Below, in pieces: positions 7,783 to 16,156 of a DNA stretch of 27,091 nt (position 1 is its first letter; the number at the start of each line of letters is the position of its first letter). Source of the stretch: an uncultured Clostridia bacterium (GTDB lineage Bacteria; Bacillota; Clostridia; Christensenellales; Borkfalkiaceae); the NCBI GenBank assembly GCA_947629845.1, contig CANRFD010000005.1, positions 1-27,091 of the forward strand, in the 5' to 3' direction. The translations under genes and the position numbers were made by a program. The notes under the pieces are model-generated. The model saw only the letters and a list, made by a program, of their open reading frames with translations. It ran no database searches and was not told the DNA's origin.

Positions 7783-10700
7783 TCAGGGGGCGGGGTGGTG
7801 GGTGCGGGAGGTAAGGACGGTGTGGGAATGGCTGCCGCCAAGGCCGACCGTGCAGCTTTCGGGCAGGCTGCCCGTCACCAAAAATTCCATCCGCTGCTGC
7901 ACACCGCTCTCCCTTCCCGTCGCCTCGAAAATCACCCTGATGACGTCTGCCTGCGTCCAATCGAAGGTCAGGGTGATGTTACAGTCGCGGATGACATCCA
8001 AAAATGTATCGGCGTCGACGCCGCTCAACTTGGTGATGTGCCAATCCATTTCCTCGAGGTAGACGGTGTTGCCGTTGGCCGTATTGGTGAGCGCGGAGTC
8101 CAGACGCATGGCGCCCCAGACCTCCCAAGGGAACAGATATGCAAAGAGCGTTTGATCGCTGAACTCGGCACGCGACGTCATGGAGCCCGAGAAGGTGAGC
8201 ATTTCGCCCACCTTCAGCTGCTCCGTGTAGACGGGGGCGAGGCCGGTATCGGAGAGGGAATTATCGGGCGAGCCGATCTCTAAATGAAACTGCCAAGCCG
8301 CGTAAAAATGCAGCTCCGTGACGCCGTAGCGGGAGGGCACGAAGGCGGGATCGACGGGAATTTCTTCCCCGCCGAACGAGAAAAACCAACCCGTAAAGGT
8401 GTAGCCTGCGGCTGCCTCGCCGGGGCGGACGCTGCAGTCGTCCGCGGGGATGGGTTCCCCCGAGAGAAGAGACGCCGTGCGGGTGCAGACGGGTTCGCCC
8501 GTGCAGGAGGCGTCGGCATAAAACTTGAAGGTGTACTCGACGGGCGTCTCCTTCCAATTTGCCGTGAGCGTGACGCTCGACGCCTCGCCGAGGGCGATGA
8601 CGATGGCCTCGGTGAGCGTGAAGGACGGCGCGGGTTCGCTCTGCAAGACGCCTTCGGCGACAAACCACGTCCAGCCCATAAAAAAATAACCCGCCATTGC
8701 AGGGGCCTCGGGCTTTGCGGTGGGATGTTCCAATGTCACCTCCATGCTCTCGGGGAGGCCGGTCGCGCCCGAAGGCGTTCCCCCATCGAAGAGCAGCGTG
8801 TACCGTTTGGCCAACCAGTGGGCGGAAAGGACGATCTCCGTGCCGCCGCCGAGCGACTTGATGATGTCCCGCGTGAGTGTGAATTTTTCACAAGGGGCTT
8901 CGTCCTGCCAAGTCCAGCCGTCGAAGAGATAGCCGACGCGCGAGGGCGCGGGCTCGGCGACAAAGGACGGGCGTTCCAGCGTGAGCGTTGCGCCGCTTGG
9001 CATATCGGCGGCCCCGTTGCCGTTGCCGAACACCACGACGTACTCGACGGCACGCCACGCGGCGACAAATTCGACGGCGGCATCCAGAGAATAGACAGCG
9101 TTTTCGCCGTTTGCCCTGTACAGGACGCCGACGCCGCCTGCTTGCCAGCCCTCGAAGAGGTAGCCGACGCGCGTGGGCTCTTCCGCAGGAATGGGGAACT
9201 CGCCCCGCTCCGCCGAAGTGTTTTGCGGCATGCCCGTGACGTCGTCGTCCGTGCCCTCCGAGAAGGTGACGGAAAAGCGGTCTACGGGGATCTTTTCCCA
9301 CACAGGGGTGAAGAAAAAGACCTTGCCGCCCGACAGACCCTCGATGAGCGCCTCGGTGAGAGAAAAGCTCGCGGAGGGTGCGCTGCCGCCCGTCGTCCAG
9401 CCCTTGAACACGTAGCCCGCAAAGGAGAGCGTGGGGAGCTGAGTTTGGGCGTCGTCCAACGACACGGTGATGTCGCCGGCGGAGCCCGTAGCTTCCCCCT
9501 CCTCGCCCTCGGGCGCGGCGGGCGTGAACCTGAGCGTGTACGCGACCGCCGACCACTGTGCCGTCAGGGTGAGAACGTCGCCCTCGGCGGGAAGGCGCTC
9601 CTCGGTGAGCTGCGCCGCGCCGCCCGTAAGGAGCTCGCCGCCGAGCTTCCAGCCTGTGTGTTCGTACCCCGTGAGCGTGAGCGAGGGCAGCGAAAATTGG
9701 GCGTTTTGCAGAGAAGCCGTGAGTTTTGCGTGCTCGCCCGACACTTCGCCATGGGAATTTTGCGGCTTGTTCACTTCAAACTGCACGGTGTAGAGAATGG
9801 CTTCCCAATGGGCGGTGAGCGTCTCGTCGCCCGTGACCGTGTAGGCCGCTTTCCCCGCGCCGACCGAAGTTTCGCCGCGGTACCAGCCCGCGAACGCGTA
9901 CCCGCGCGCTGCCTCGGGCGGCTCGGGCAGCTCGATCTCGCCGCAAACGCCCTCCATGGGCGCGACGGACGCACCGTGCGCCGCATGCTCGCCGACTTCA
10001 AAGTGAACGGTGTAGGTCGGCGGCGCGATCGTCTCCCACTGCGCGACGAACACGACGTCCTGCCCGTTCACCCTGTAAGTCTCCCCTGCGTGATAGAGCC
10101 GATCGCCCTCCGCACGCCAGCCGAGGAAATTGTGCCCCACCCAGCCTGGCTGAACGTCGGAGACGGTTATTTCGACCCCATCTTCATATTTTTTGCCATC
10201 CGTCGGCAAATTTTCCGCTTCGCTACCCGCGTCCCCCGGTACATAGCTGACGGAATATTGCACGACGGGCGGCAATTCTTCCCAATGTGCGGTGAAGGTT
10301 GTGCTCCCGTGGACGGTGCAGGAACTGCCCGCATCGCCCGCGAGTTCTTCGCCGTGATACCAACCGACAAAACGGTAGCCCTCCGCCGCTGCGGGAGCGG
10401 ACGGGAGCGATACCGACGAGCCCGGTTTCACCTTGCGCTCGGCGGGCGTCTTGCTGCCCTCCGCCGCATGATCGCCGAGGCTGAACGTGACGACTGCGGG
10501 CGCGACATCCGTCAAGGCGGACTTCCAGCCGCCGATGAGATAGCGGCTGCCGCCCTCGGTGACGAGCACGGCGCGGAAGGTGTTCTCCCCGCTACGGATG
10601 AGCGCCCCGTATTCGCCGACATATACCACATTATATAGCGTGCCCGCGTCGTCGACGAGAGCCGTGCCGCTGCGGGAGAAGGTGTACTGCCCGCGGTATT

Positions 10701-12279
10701 CCTCCCCCTCCCATGCGTGATACACGCCGTCGGCGACGGGCGAGGAGGCGGGAAGTTCGTCATGAACGGTGAATTTGAGCTGCGGCGCGCTATTTTGCGT
10801 GCCCGTGAAGGTGAGAACGTCGCCCTGTGCCGACAGTTCGCCGACCCCGCTGCCAAAATCGGCAAAATACTTGCCGTCGAGCGCCTCGATCGGCGCGGCA
10901 TGATGGACGGGTTCGCCCGCGGACGGTGTTGTCTTGACGACGAGCACACCCGCGGCGCCCGCCTGTTCCTCCTCGAAGAGGGCGACGGAGAGCTTGATTT
11001 CTCCCGCCGAAGTAACTGCCCCGCTCCACAGCCCTGCGATAGATTTTGCGGGGATGGGGTCGGTTTTTACCTCCCAAACGGCGACTGCTTGGGCGTCCGC
11101 ATGCAGCGTATACTGCGAGGCGGGAGCGCACTCTTCGCCGTCGATGTTCCAATGCAAAAAGGCGTAGCCCTCCCACACGGGCGCAGCGGGAAGGGTGACG
11201 GTGTAGCCGTTCTCCTTATCCGCCGTGAGCGGCGCGGGGATCGCGTTTTCGGTGCAGGCGACGCCATTGCAGCCGCCCAGCGAGAAGGTGAGCGTGTACA
11301 CGGGCGCGGGGCGTTCTTCCGAGAGAGAAAAGGCCTCCCCGCTGCCCGAAGCGGTGGCATAGTAGACCCCGTTTTCACGATAAATAATAAAAGTCACCGC
11401 TTTTTGGTTCTCCGCGGACTGCGGAACGGTGACTACGATGTGATTTCCGACGGGATAGAAGGCGGCATCCGGCAAGACGACGTCGTCATTTGCCGTATTT
11501 CCGCACGAGAGGACGGCGTTTTCTCCGAAATCAAAGATGTAGGGAAGCTCGGCATAGTCCTTGCGGGCGGGGTAGAGCCTGCCGTCGGGAGAAATTTCGT
11601 CGGGGAGTTCGGCGCGGGTGGGGAAGGAAAAGGTCTTGTCGGCGCCCCAAATTCCCCCAACGGTGACGGAAAGGGCGCCCTCGGAGCAGGTTGCGGTGAC
11701 GTGGCCCGTTGCGGACGTTCCCGCACCCAAATCGTAGGTGCAATCGCCGGCGAAGCTGCCGTTTTCACCCGAGAGCGCAACCGCAAAATAGACCGTGACC
11801 GTTTGGCTCTCCAAGCGTTCGCGGACGCGCACGACGGCATATCCGTGCTCGCCGCCTTCGTCCAACGCAATATATATTGTAATGGCGTCGGAGGCGTTTT
11901 GCCCGCCGAGCAGCCCCGCGGCCGTTGCGCCCGTCCACTGCCCGGCGACGGTCTCCGCAGGAGCGGGCGTGCCTCCGCCCTCGTCCCCCTGTTCGCCGCC
12001 CTGACCTTCGGGATCCTTGTCTTTTTCGGCATCCGAGCCGGGATCTTCTTCCCCGCCCGAAGCATTTTGATCGTGATGCTGTTCGGGATCTTCGCCGCTT
12101 TCGCCCTCGCCGCTGCCGCTTTCGCCGCTTTCGCCCGAGGACGGATCTTCACCCTGCGTCGTCTGATCCTGATTTTCGCCGGCATCCGCCCCTTCCGCTT
12201 CGCCGCAGGCGGTGAGCGTACCCACCGCGAGGCATATGGTCAAGAGCGCCGTCACCAACCACAAAATGAGCCTTTTCAT
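7783..12279 (-). CDS. Second giant lipoprotein with InlB-B-type repeats
   Basis: 1498 aa. The start at 12279 begins a lipoprotein signal peptide (MKRL..., lipobox L-T-A-C, Cys25) with GGGAG upstream; the open frame extends to 12390 without another ribosome site. Residues about 26-110 form a very acidic Glu/Gly/Ser/Asp-rich spacer, suited to lifting the rest off the membrane and wall. Then follow a GQWTG module (about 113), a first repeat, a second GLWSG module, and about nine further InlB-B-type repeats (F-x-G-W ... W). The C-terminal module of about 150 aa starts with 'IGSPDNS' and resembles the C-terminal modules of the neighbouring giant lipoprotein, so the two genes are paralogous in architecture. 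Probably a surface adhesin or glycan-binding protein; ligand unknown. No catalytic motif was recognised. Confidence 0.88.
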   Translation of the reverse strand: MKRLILWLVTALLTICLAVGTLTACGEAEGADAGENQDQTTQGEDPSSGESGESGSGEGESGEDPEQHHDQNASGGEEDPGSDAEKDKDPEGQGGEQGDEGGGTPAPAETVAGQWTGATAAGLLGGQNASDAITIYIALDEGGEHGYAVVRVRERLESQTVTVYFAVALSGENGSFAGDCTYDLGAGTSATGHVTATCSEGALSVTVGGIWGADKTFSFPTRAELPDEISPDGRLYPARKDYAELPYIFDFGENAVLSCGNTANDDVVLPDAAFYPVGNHIVVTVPQSAENQKAVTFIIYRENGVYYATASGSGEAFSLSEERPAPVYTLTFSLGGCNGVACTENAIPAPLTADKENGYTVTLPAAPVWEGYAFLHWNIDGEECAPASQYTLHADAQAVAVWEVKTDPIPAKSIAGLWSGAVTSAGEIKLSVALFEEEQAGAAGVLVVKTTPSAGEPVHHAAPIEALDGKYFADFGSGVGELSAQGDVLTFTGTQNSAPQLKFTVHDELPASSPVADGVYHAWEGEEYRGQYTFSRSGTALVDDAGTLYNVVYVGEYGALIRSGENTFRAVLVTEGGSRYLIGGWKSALTDVAPAVVTFSLGDHAAEGSKTPAERKVKPGSSVSLPSAPAAAEGYRFVGWYHGEELAGDAGSSCTVHGSTTFTAHWEELPPVVQYSVSYVPGDAGSEAENLPTDGKKYEDGVEITVSDVQPGWVGHNFLGWRAEGDRLYHAGETYRVNGQDVVFVAQWETIAPPTYTVHFEVGEHAAHGASVAPMEGVCGEIELPEPPEAARGYAFAGWYRGETSVGAGKAAYTVTGDETLTAHWEAILYTVQFEVNKPQNSHGEVSGEHAKLTASLQNAQFSLPSLTLTGYEHTGWKLGGELLTGGAAQLTEERLPAEGDVLTLTAQWSAVAYTLRFTPAAPEGEEGEATGSAGDITVSLDDAQTQLPTLSFAGYVFKGWTTGGSAPSASFSLTEALIEGLSGGKVFFFTPVWEKIPVDRFSVTFSEGTDDDVTGMPQNTSAERGEFPIPAEEPTRVGYLFEGWQAGGVGVLYRANGENAVYSLDAAVEFVAAWRAVEYVVVFGNGNGAADMPSGATLTLERPSFVAEPAPSRVGYLFDGWTWQDEAPCEKFTLTRDIIKSLGGGTEIVLSAHWLAKRYTLLFDGGTPSGATGLPESMEVTLEHPTAKPEAPAMAGYFFMGWTWFVAEGVLQSEPAPSFTLTEAIVIALGEASSVTLTANWKETPVEYTFKFYADASCTGEPVCTRTASLLSGEPIPADDCSVRPGEAAAGYTFTGWFFSFGGEEIPVDPAFVPSRYGVTELHFYAAWQFHLEIGSPDNSLSDTGLAPVYTEQLKVGEMLTFSGSMTSRAEFSDQTLFAYLFPWEVWGAMRLDSALTNTANGNTVYLEEMDWHITKLSGVDADTFLDVIRDCNITLTFDWTQADVIRVIFEATGRESGVQQRMEFLVTGSLPESCTVGLGGSHSHTVLTSRTHHPAP

Positions 12280-12402
12280 GCCTTTTCTCCCGCTGTAAAA
12301 ATTCCCGATCGTTACAAATACGGAGCGGCATTTTGACCGATATCGCTGATGTTCCCCCGGCAAATTGCAGTGCATATTTGACAACATCACGGTTTTTTAA
12401 CA

Positions 12403-12432
12403 ATTATATTACTTGCCGACCGCCGTTGTCAA
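12403..12432 (-). promoter_or_regulatory. Promoter of the second giant lipoprotein gene
   Basis: On the minus strand TTGACA (12427-12432) and TATAAT (12403-12408) are separated by 18 bp. The predicted start of transcription near 12396 leaves a leader of about 117 nt before the ATG at 12279. The spacer has no homopolymer run, unlike the promoter of the first lipoprotein. The AT-rich stretch further upstream (about 12440-12525) holds no gene. Confidence 0.7.
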
Positions 12433-12548
12433 TCGTTGGAATGAAATTTTTTAACATTTTTTTATTTTATTTTTGTTTGGAATAGGTCAATTATTGCTGT
12501 TCCGATTTCTTTATGCCTAAAATGACGCGGCGGAAAGGCGCGAGGGGG

Positions 12549-12903
12549 GTTATAATAAGGACATGTTTCGACACACAGCCGACCGCGGGTGCGGTCGGCT
12601 GTGGCTCAACATGACGTGATTTTGCGGCGGGAGCGGTGGGTAAGGGAAGATTCGCTCGGCTCCTGCGGAGCCTCGGAATGAGGAGTGGGCGGGATTATGG
12701 CTCAATCCCCATCACCGCCTACGGCGGAGCTTCAGCGCAAGGCACGCCTGCGGCGCCCCAAAAGGGGGAAGCCTTTCGGGCGGTTCGCGGGATATGGGCG
12801 GAGCCCCACCCCCCTACCCCCCCTCCCGAGGAGGGGGCGAATAGGAACCGTTCCTTCCGTGGAGGGGGCGATTGAAATGTGACTTTCCGCGGAGAGGGGG
12901 CGG
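12549..12903. repeat. Intergenic mosaic repeat block 2 (A3-B2-D2-E2)
   Basis: No gene is supported. Elements in order: A3 at 12554-12620 (ATAAGGACATGTTTCGACAC, 13-bp perfect stem 12574-12586/12591-12603, then CTCAACATGACG); B2 at 12641-12685; D2 at 12686-12780 (same ATGGCTCAATCCCC start as D1, then a diverged end); E2 at about 12800-12903. E2 carries three successive hairpin-like units ending GGAGGGGGCG, GGAGGGGGCG and GAGAGGGGGCGG. The block ends exactly at the stop codon of the arsR-type gene. Confidence 0.8.
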
Positions 12904-13242
12904 TCAGTAGCCTAAAAATTCGACGCCCTTTAAGAGCACGTCGTTGACGAGGTCGTTGCGCAGAAAGTAAAAGATGATCTTGCCGTGGCGTTCGCTGCCG
13001 ACGAGCCCCGCGTCCTTCAAAAAGCGCAGCTGGTGGGAGACCGTCGTCTGATTGATTTCGAGCACGCGGGAAATATCGGTGACGCACATCTCGGAAATGG
13101 CGAGCGCGGACAAAATTTTCAGCCGCGTGCTGTCGGAAAAGACGGAAAAAAAGCGCACGAGGGATGCGAGAATCTCCCCGTCGGGGATGTAGTCCTCCAC
13201 AATTCCCTGCGTGCGCCTGTCCAAGAGCAAAGTTTCTGCCAT
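12904..13242 (-). CDS. ArsR/SmtB-family winged-helix regulator
   Basis: 112 aa, normal for the family. The start at 13242 (MAETLL) is chosen because GAGGTG lies just upstream; the open frame reaches 13275 without a better site. The helix-turn-helix core is clear: DSTRLKILSAL (about 37-47), the alpha-3 segment EMCVTDI (51-57), then TTVSHQLRFLKDAGLV and the wing with ERHGKIIFYFL. The only cysteine is Cys53, at the position of the first Cys of the classical ELCVCDL metal motif; the second Cys is replaced by Thr, and no DxH...HxxE alpha-5 site is visible. It lies 125 nt downstream of copA on the same strand, so it is probably read with, or as a satellite of, the copper operon. Metal response is uncertain. 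Confidence 0.88.
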   Translation of the reverse strand: MAETLLLDRRTQGIVEDYIPDGEILASLVRFFSVFSDSTRLKILSALAISEMCVTDISRVLEINQTTVSHQLRFLKDAGLVGSERHGKIIFYFLRNDLVNDVLLKGVEFLGY

Positions 13243-13270
13243 AAAACACACCTCTTTTTTATGACAGAAT

Positions 13271-13280
13271 AGCATATGCT
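13271..13280. promoter_or_regulatory. Possible ArsR-type operator (AGCATATGCT palindrome)
   Basis: A perfect 10-bp palindrome AGCATATGCT lies 29 nt upstream of the regulator's start, flanked by near-symmetric bases (GAAT...TTTC). ArsR-family proteins bind imperfect AT-rich inverted repeats in such positions, so autoregulation is plausible. No convincing -35/-10 pair was found next to it. Confidence 0.35.
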
Positions 13281-13367
13281 TTCATGCGCATACGCGCTTT
13301 CTTTGGCGGAAAATGTCGAATACCCGCAAAACGCTGTGGGTTTTCGGCATATCGGCCGAACGTATGG

Positions 13368-13589
13368 CTATGCGATCGCGGTCACGGTGTAGCCTGCTTC
13401 GGTGACGGCCTTTGCAAGCGCATCGTTTGCGACTTCCTCCGAAAGCACTACGGTGGCCGTGCCGGGCTTGCCTTTTTTGCCGAGCTTCACCTTGGCGTCC
13501 GTGACGCCGGGGACGGCGGCGAGCGCATCGGTGACGCGTTTTGCGCAGTGTTCGCACATCATTCCTTCCACAGTCAAAGTCTTTTTCAT
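13368..13589 (-). CDS. copZ: Possible internal-start CopZ-like copper chaperone
   Basis: In-frame internal start within copA: ATG at 13589 preceded by GGAGG and 8 nt (GGAGGATACAACTATG). It would give a free 73-aa heavy-metal-associated protein with M-x-C-x-x-C (MCEHC, Cys12 and Cys15) and family-typical length. The linker just before it (KTKQKNINMEDTT) is AT-rich and looks like a former intergenic spacer read through in frame. Free CopZ proteins carry Cu(I) to CopA and CsoR. Independent translation is an inference from the ribosome site. Confidence 0.55.
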   Translation of the reverse strand: MKKTLTVEGMMCEHCAKRVTDALAAVPGVTDAKVKLGKKGKPGTATVVLSEEVANDALAKAVTEAGYTVTAIA

Positions 13590-15824
13590 AGTTGTATCCT
13601 CCATATTGATATTTTTTTGTTTGGTTTTGAGAAAGCGCGTCAGGCGCAGGGCGTTCGTCACCACGAAGAGAGACGAAAGGCTCATCGCCGCGGCCGCGAT
13701 CATGGGATCGAGCGTGACGCCGAGCGTAGACAGCGCACCTGCGGCGAGCGGAATGCCGATACAGTTGTAGAAAAACGCCCAAAAGAGGTTTTGTTTGATG
13801 ATGCGCATCGTCTTGCGGGCGAGCTTGACGGCGCGGGGCAGAGAGCCGAGATCCCCGCGCACGAGCACGGCGTCCGCGCTCTCGATGGCGACGTCGGTGC
13901 CGTTCCCCATCGCGACGCCGATGTCCGCTTCCTTCAAGGCGGGGGCGTCGTTGATGCCGTCGCCCACCATGGCGACGTAGAAGTTTGCCCGCTTCGCCTC
14001 GCGGGAAGTACGCTTTGCCGCCTCGTTCTGCTCGCGCGCGTTCTTTACATAGCGAAGTTTGTCCTCGGGCAAAAGCTGGGGGCAGACGCAGCTATCGTAG
14101 GGCGGGAAGCCCGCCTGCGCCGCGATGTACTTGGCGACGGCGGCGTTGTCGCCCGTGAGCATGGCGGGCATGCAGCCGAGCGAACAGAGTTCGGCGATCG
14201 CCTCCCTGCTGCCCGCCTTTAAGGTGTCCGCAAGTGCGAAAACCGCCAAAACGCTGTCGGAATCGGCGAGGAAGAGCACCGTTTTTCCCTCCGAGGAGAG
14301 GCGGTTGAACGTCTCGAGCCAAGCGTCGAACAAAACGCCGCGCGCCTGCATCAGGTTTTCGTTCCCGAGGAAGTACGTCTTTCCGTTCACGACGCCCACG
14401 GCGCCCTGCCCCGCGACGTACTCCACGCTCTCCGCCTCGTAGCCCCCGCCGCAGTACGCCACGATGCACTGTGCGAGCGGGTGATTGAGCTGATTTTCCA
14501 CCCCATATGCCACTTTTTTGGCTTCGTCGTCCCCTTCGAAGAACACGACGCGGGGCTTGCCCTCGGTGACGGTCGCCGTCTTATCGAGGAAAATATCGTG
14601 CACGGTCGCCATTTTCTGCATGGCTTCGGCATTTTTGAAGAGCACGCCGAGGGCGGCTCCCCTGCCTGTTGCCGCCATCACGGCGACGGGCGTTGCCAAC
14701 CCCAACGCGCACGGGCAGGAGATGACGATGACGCTCACCCCGAAGTTGAAGGCGCGGTACACGTCCCCCGTCACCGAGATCCAGATGATGAAGGTGATGA
14801 GCGCGAGGGACAGGACGAGGGGCACGAACACCGCCGAGACCCTGTCAGCAAACTTCTGGATGGGCGCCTTGCTCGCCCCCGCTTCCCGCACCATGCGGAT
14901 GATGCCCGAGAGCATGGTATCTTCGCCCACACGTTCGGCGCGGATCTTGAGATAGCCGCTCTTGACGAGGCAGGCGCTCACGGCGTTCATGCCCGCCGTA
15001 AATTCCACGGGCAGGCTCTCGCCCGTGACCGCCGACTGGTCGACAAAGGCGTGCCCCTCCGTGACCGTGCCGTCCACGGCGATGCTTTCACCCTGCCGCA
15101 CGACGACGATATCCCCCTCTTCAACCTCGGAAAGCGGCAGCGTTTTGCGGTTTCCGTCCCGTTCGACGGTGACGGTGTCGGGTGCGAGCGAGCGCAGCTT
15201 CTCGATCTCCCGCCCCGTCCGCTTCTTGCTCTTGTCCTCGAGAAATTTGCCGAGCGTCACAAGGGTGACGATCATCGCCGCCGATTCGAAGAACACGGCG
15301 TGGGTGGAGACGTTGACGCTCACGACGATGACGCTGTAAACGAAGGAGACGGCCGCGCCGAGCGTGACGAGCGTATCCATGTTGGGGACGAGTTTGAACG
15401 CCGCGCGCACGCCGCTCACGAAAAATTTATAGTTGATGCAGAGCACGGCGAAGGTCAGAGCGATCTGGAAGCCGTAGTTGAGCCAGCCGTGCGGCACGAT
15501 GTTCTCCGAGATCATGTGCCCCATCGCAAGGTACATCTCGGGCACGAGCAGCACAAGAGAGAGCAGAAAGCGGGTGAGAAGCGTCAGGCGTTCCCCCTTC
15601 TTTTGGGGAACTTTGCCGTAATCGTAGGCGCCGTACCCCAAAGAGGAGACGGCGGACTTGATGTCCTGCTCGGTGCAGACGGCTTCGTCAAATTCCGCCT
15701 CCATGCTCTCCCCCATGAGAGAGACGGTGCAAGAGGCGACGCCGTTCAGCTTTTTTACGCTGCGCTCGATGCCCGAGGCGCACGCAGCGCACGTCATGCC
15801 CGTCACCGAAAATTTCTTCTTCAT
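13368..15824 (-). CDS. copA: Copper-exporting P1B-type ATPase with C-terminal CopZ-like domain
   Basis: 818 aa. Pumps Cu(I) out across the membrane at the cost of ATP. One N-terminal heavy-metal domain carries GMTCAAC (Cys12, Cys15). Actuator TGES, transport motif CPC (Cys370, Cys372), HP locus (NHPLAQ), AMLTGDN and GDGINDAP (about 621-628) are all present, as are the Cu(I)-site residues of the last membrane helices (Tyr686-Asn687 and MSLSS from Met714). The phosphorylation motif reads DKTAT (Asp414-Thr418) where nearly all P-type pumps have DKTGT. A second heavy-metal domain (GMMCEHC) is fused at the C-terminus after an AT-rich linker. The start at 15824 has AGAGG upstream and lies 1 nt after the csoR stop codon, so the two are surely co-transcribed under CsoR control. 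Confidence 0.95.
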   Translation of the reverse strand: MKKKFSVTGMTCAACASGIERSVKKLNGVASCTVSLMGESMEAEFDEAVCTEQDIKSAVSSLGYGAYDYGKVPQKKGERLTLLTRFLLSLVLLVPEMYLAMGHMISENIVPHGWLNYGFQIALTFAVLCINYKFFVSGVRAAFKLVPNMDTLVTLGAAVSFVYSVIVVSVNVSTHAVFFESAAMIVTLVTLGKFLEDKSKKRTGREIEKLRSLAPDTVTVERDGNRKTLPLSEVEEGDIVVVRQGESIAVDGTVTEGHAFVDQSAVTGESLPVEFTAGMNAVSACLVKSGYLKIRAERVGEDTMLSGIIRMVREAGASKAPIQKFADRVSAVFVPLVLSLALITFIIWISVTGDVYRAFNFGVSVIVISCPCALGLATPVAVMAATGRGAALGVLFKNAEAMQKMATVHDIFLDKTATVTEGKPRVVFFEGDDEAKKVAYGVENQLNHPLAQCIVAYCGGGYEAESVEYVAGQGAVGVVNGKTYFLGNENLMQARGVLFDAWLETFNRLSSEGKTVLFLADSDSVLAVFALADTLKAGSREAIAELCSLGCMPAMLTGDNAAVAKYIAAQAGFPPYDSCVCPQLLPEDKLRYVKNAREQNEAAKRTSREAKRANFYVAMVGDGINDAPALKEADIGVAMGNGTDVAIESADAVLVRGDLGSLPRAVKLARKTMRIIKQNLFWAFFYNCIGIPLAAGALSTLGVTLDPMIAAAAMSLSSLFVVTNALRLTRFLKTKQKNINMEDTTMKKTLTVEGMMCEHCAKRVTDALAAVPGVTDAKVKLGKKGKPGTATVVLSEEVANDALAKAVTEAGYTVTAIA

Positions 15825-15825
15825 C

Positions 15826-16125
15826 TTATAAAAACCTCTTGAAGAGTTCGACGATGCCGTCGAGCGAACGGGTGTCGCCCGCCTTCACGTCGTCAAGGAT
15901 ACATGTGTGCATGTGTCGGGCGAGCATGACGCCGGAGAGGCTCTTCACCGCCCTGTCGATGGCGGCAAGCTGCACCAAGATGTCCTCGCAGTACCGATCT
16001 TCCTCCACCATCTTTTTGACGCCGCCGATCTGCCCCGCGATGCGGTTGATCCGCGCCAAAAGCGCCTTTTTTTCCTCCTCCGTGCGAACGGTCTTGCGCT
16101 CTGCACAGTTGCAGCACTCCTCCAT
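15826..16125 (-). CDS. csoR: CsoR-family copper-sensing repressor
   Basis: 99 aa. The start at 16125 has AGGAGG six nt upstream. The protein is an all-helical DUF156/CsoR repressor with the Cu(I) ligand set Cys46, His71 and Cys75 (RYCED and HMHTC), matching the C-H-C fingerprint of true copper sensors. An extra Cys-rich N-terminus (Cys4, Cys5, Cys7) is also present. Apo-CsoR represses its own operon; Cu(I) binding releases it. It is the first gene of csoR-copA-arsR, 1 nt ahead of copA, and two matching operators lie in its promoter. Confidence 0.95.
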   Translation of the reverse strand: MEECCNCAERKTVRTEEEKKALLARINRIAGQIGGVKKMVEEDRYCEDILVQLAAIDRAVKSLSGVMLARHMHTCILDDVKAGDTRSLDGIVELFKRFL

Positions 16126-16135
16126 ACTTCCTCCT

Positions 16136-16152
16136 ATACCCCTGTGGGGTAT
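16136..16152. promoter_or_regulatory. CsoR operator 1 (perfect inverted repeat)
   Basis: ATACCCCTGTGGGGTAT is a perfect 7-bp inverted repeat around TGT and matches the TACCC...GGGTA core known for CsoR operators. It lies at and just after the predicted transcription start of csoR-copA, 10 nt ahead of the csoR start codon. Confidence 0.85.
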
Positions 16153-16156
16153 TTGT

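Noticed and set aside
8284..12336. Long plus-strand frames opposite the second lipoprotein gene (8284-10638 and 10717-12336)
   Set aside because: Same antisense register effect; composition is Arg/Gly-rich with no recognisable domain.
12636..12882. Small Pro/Arg-rich frames before the arsR-type gene
   Set aside because: Translation of repeat families D and E; equivalent frames appear wherever these repeats occur.
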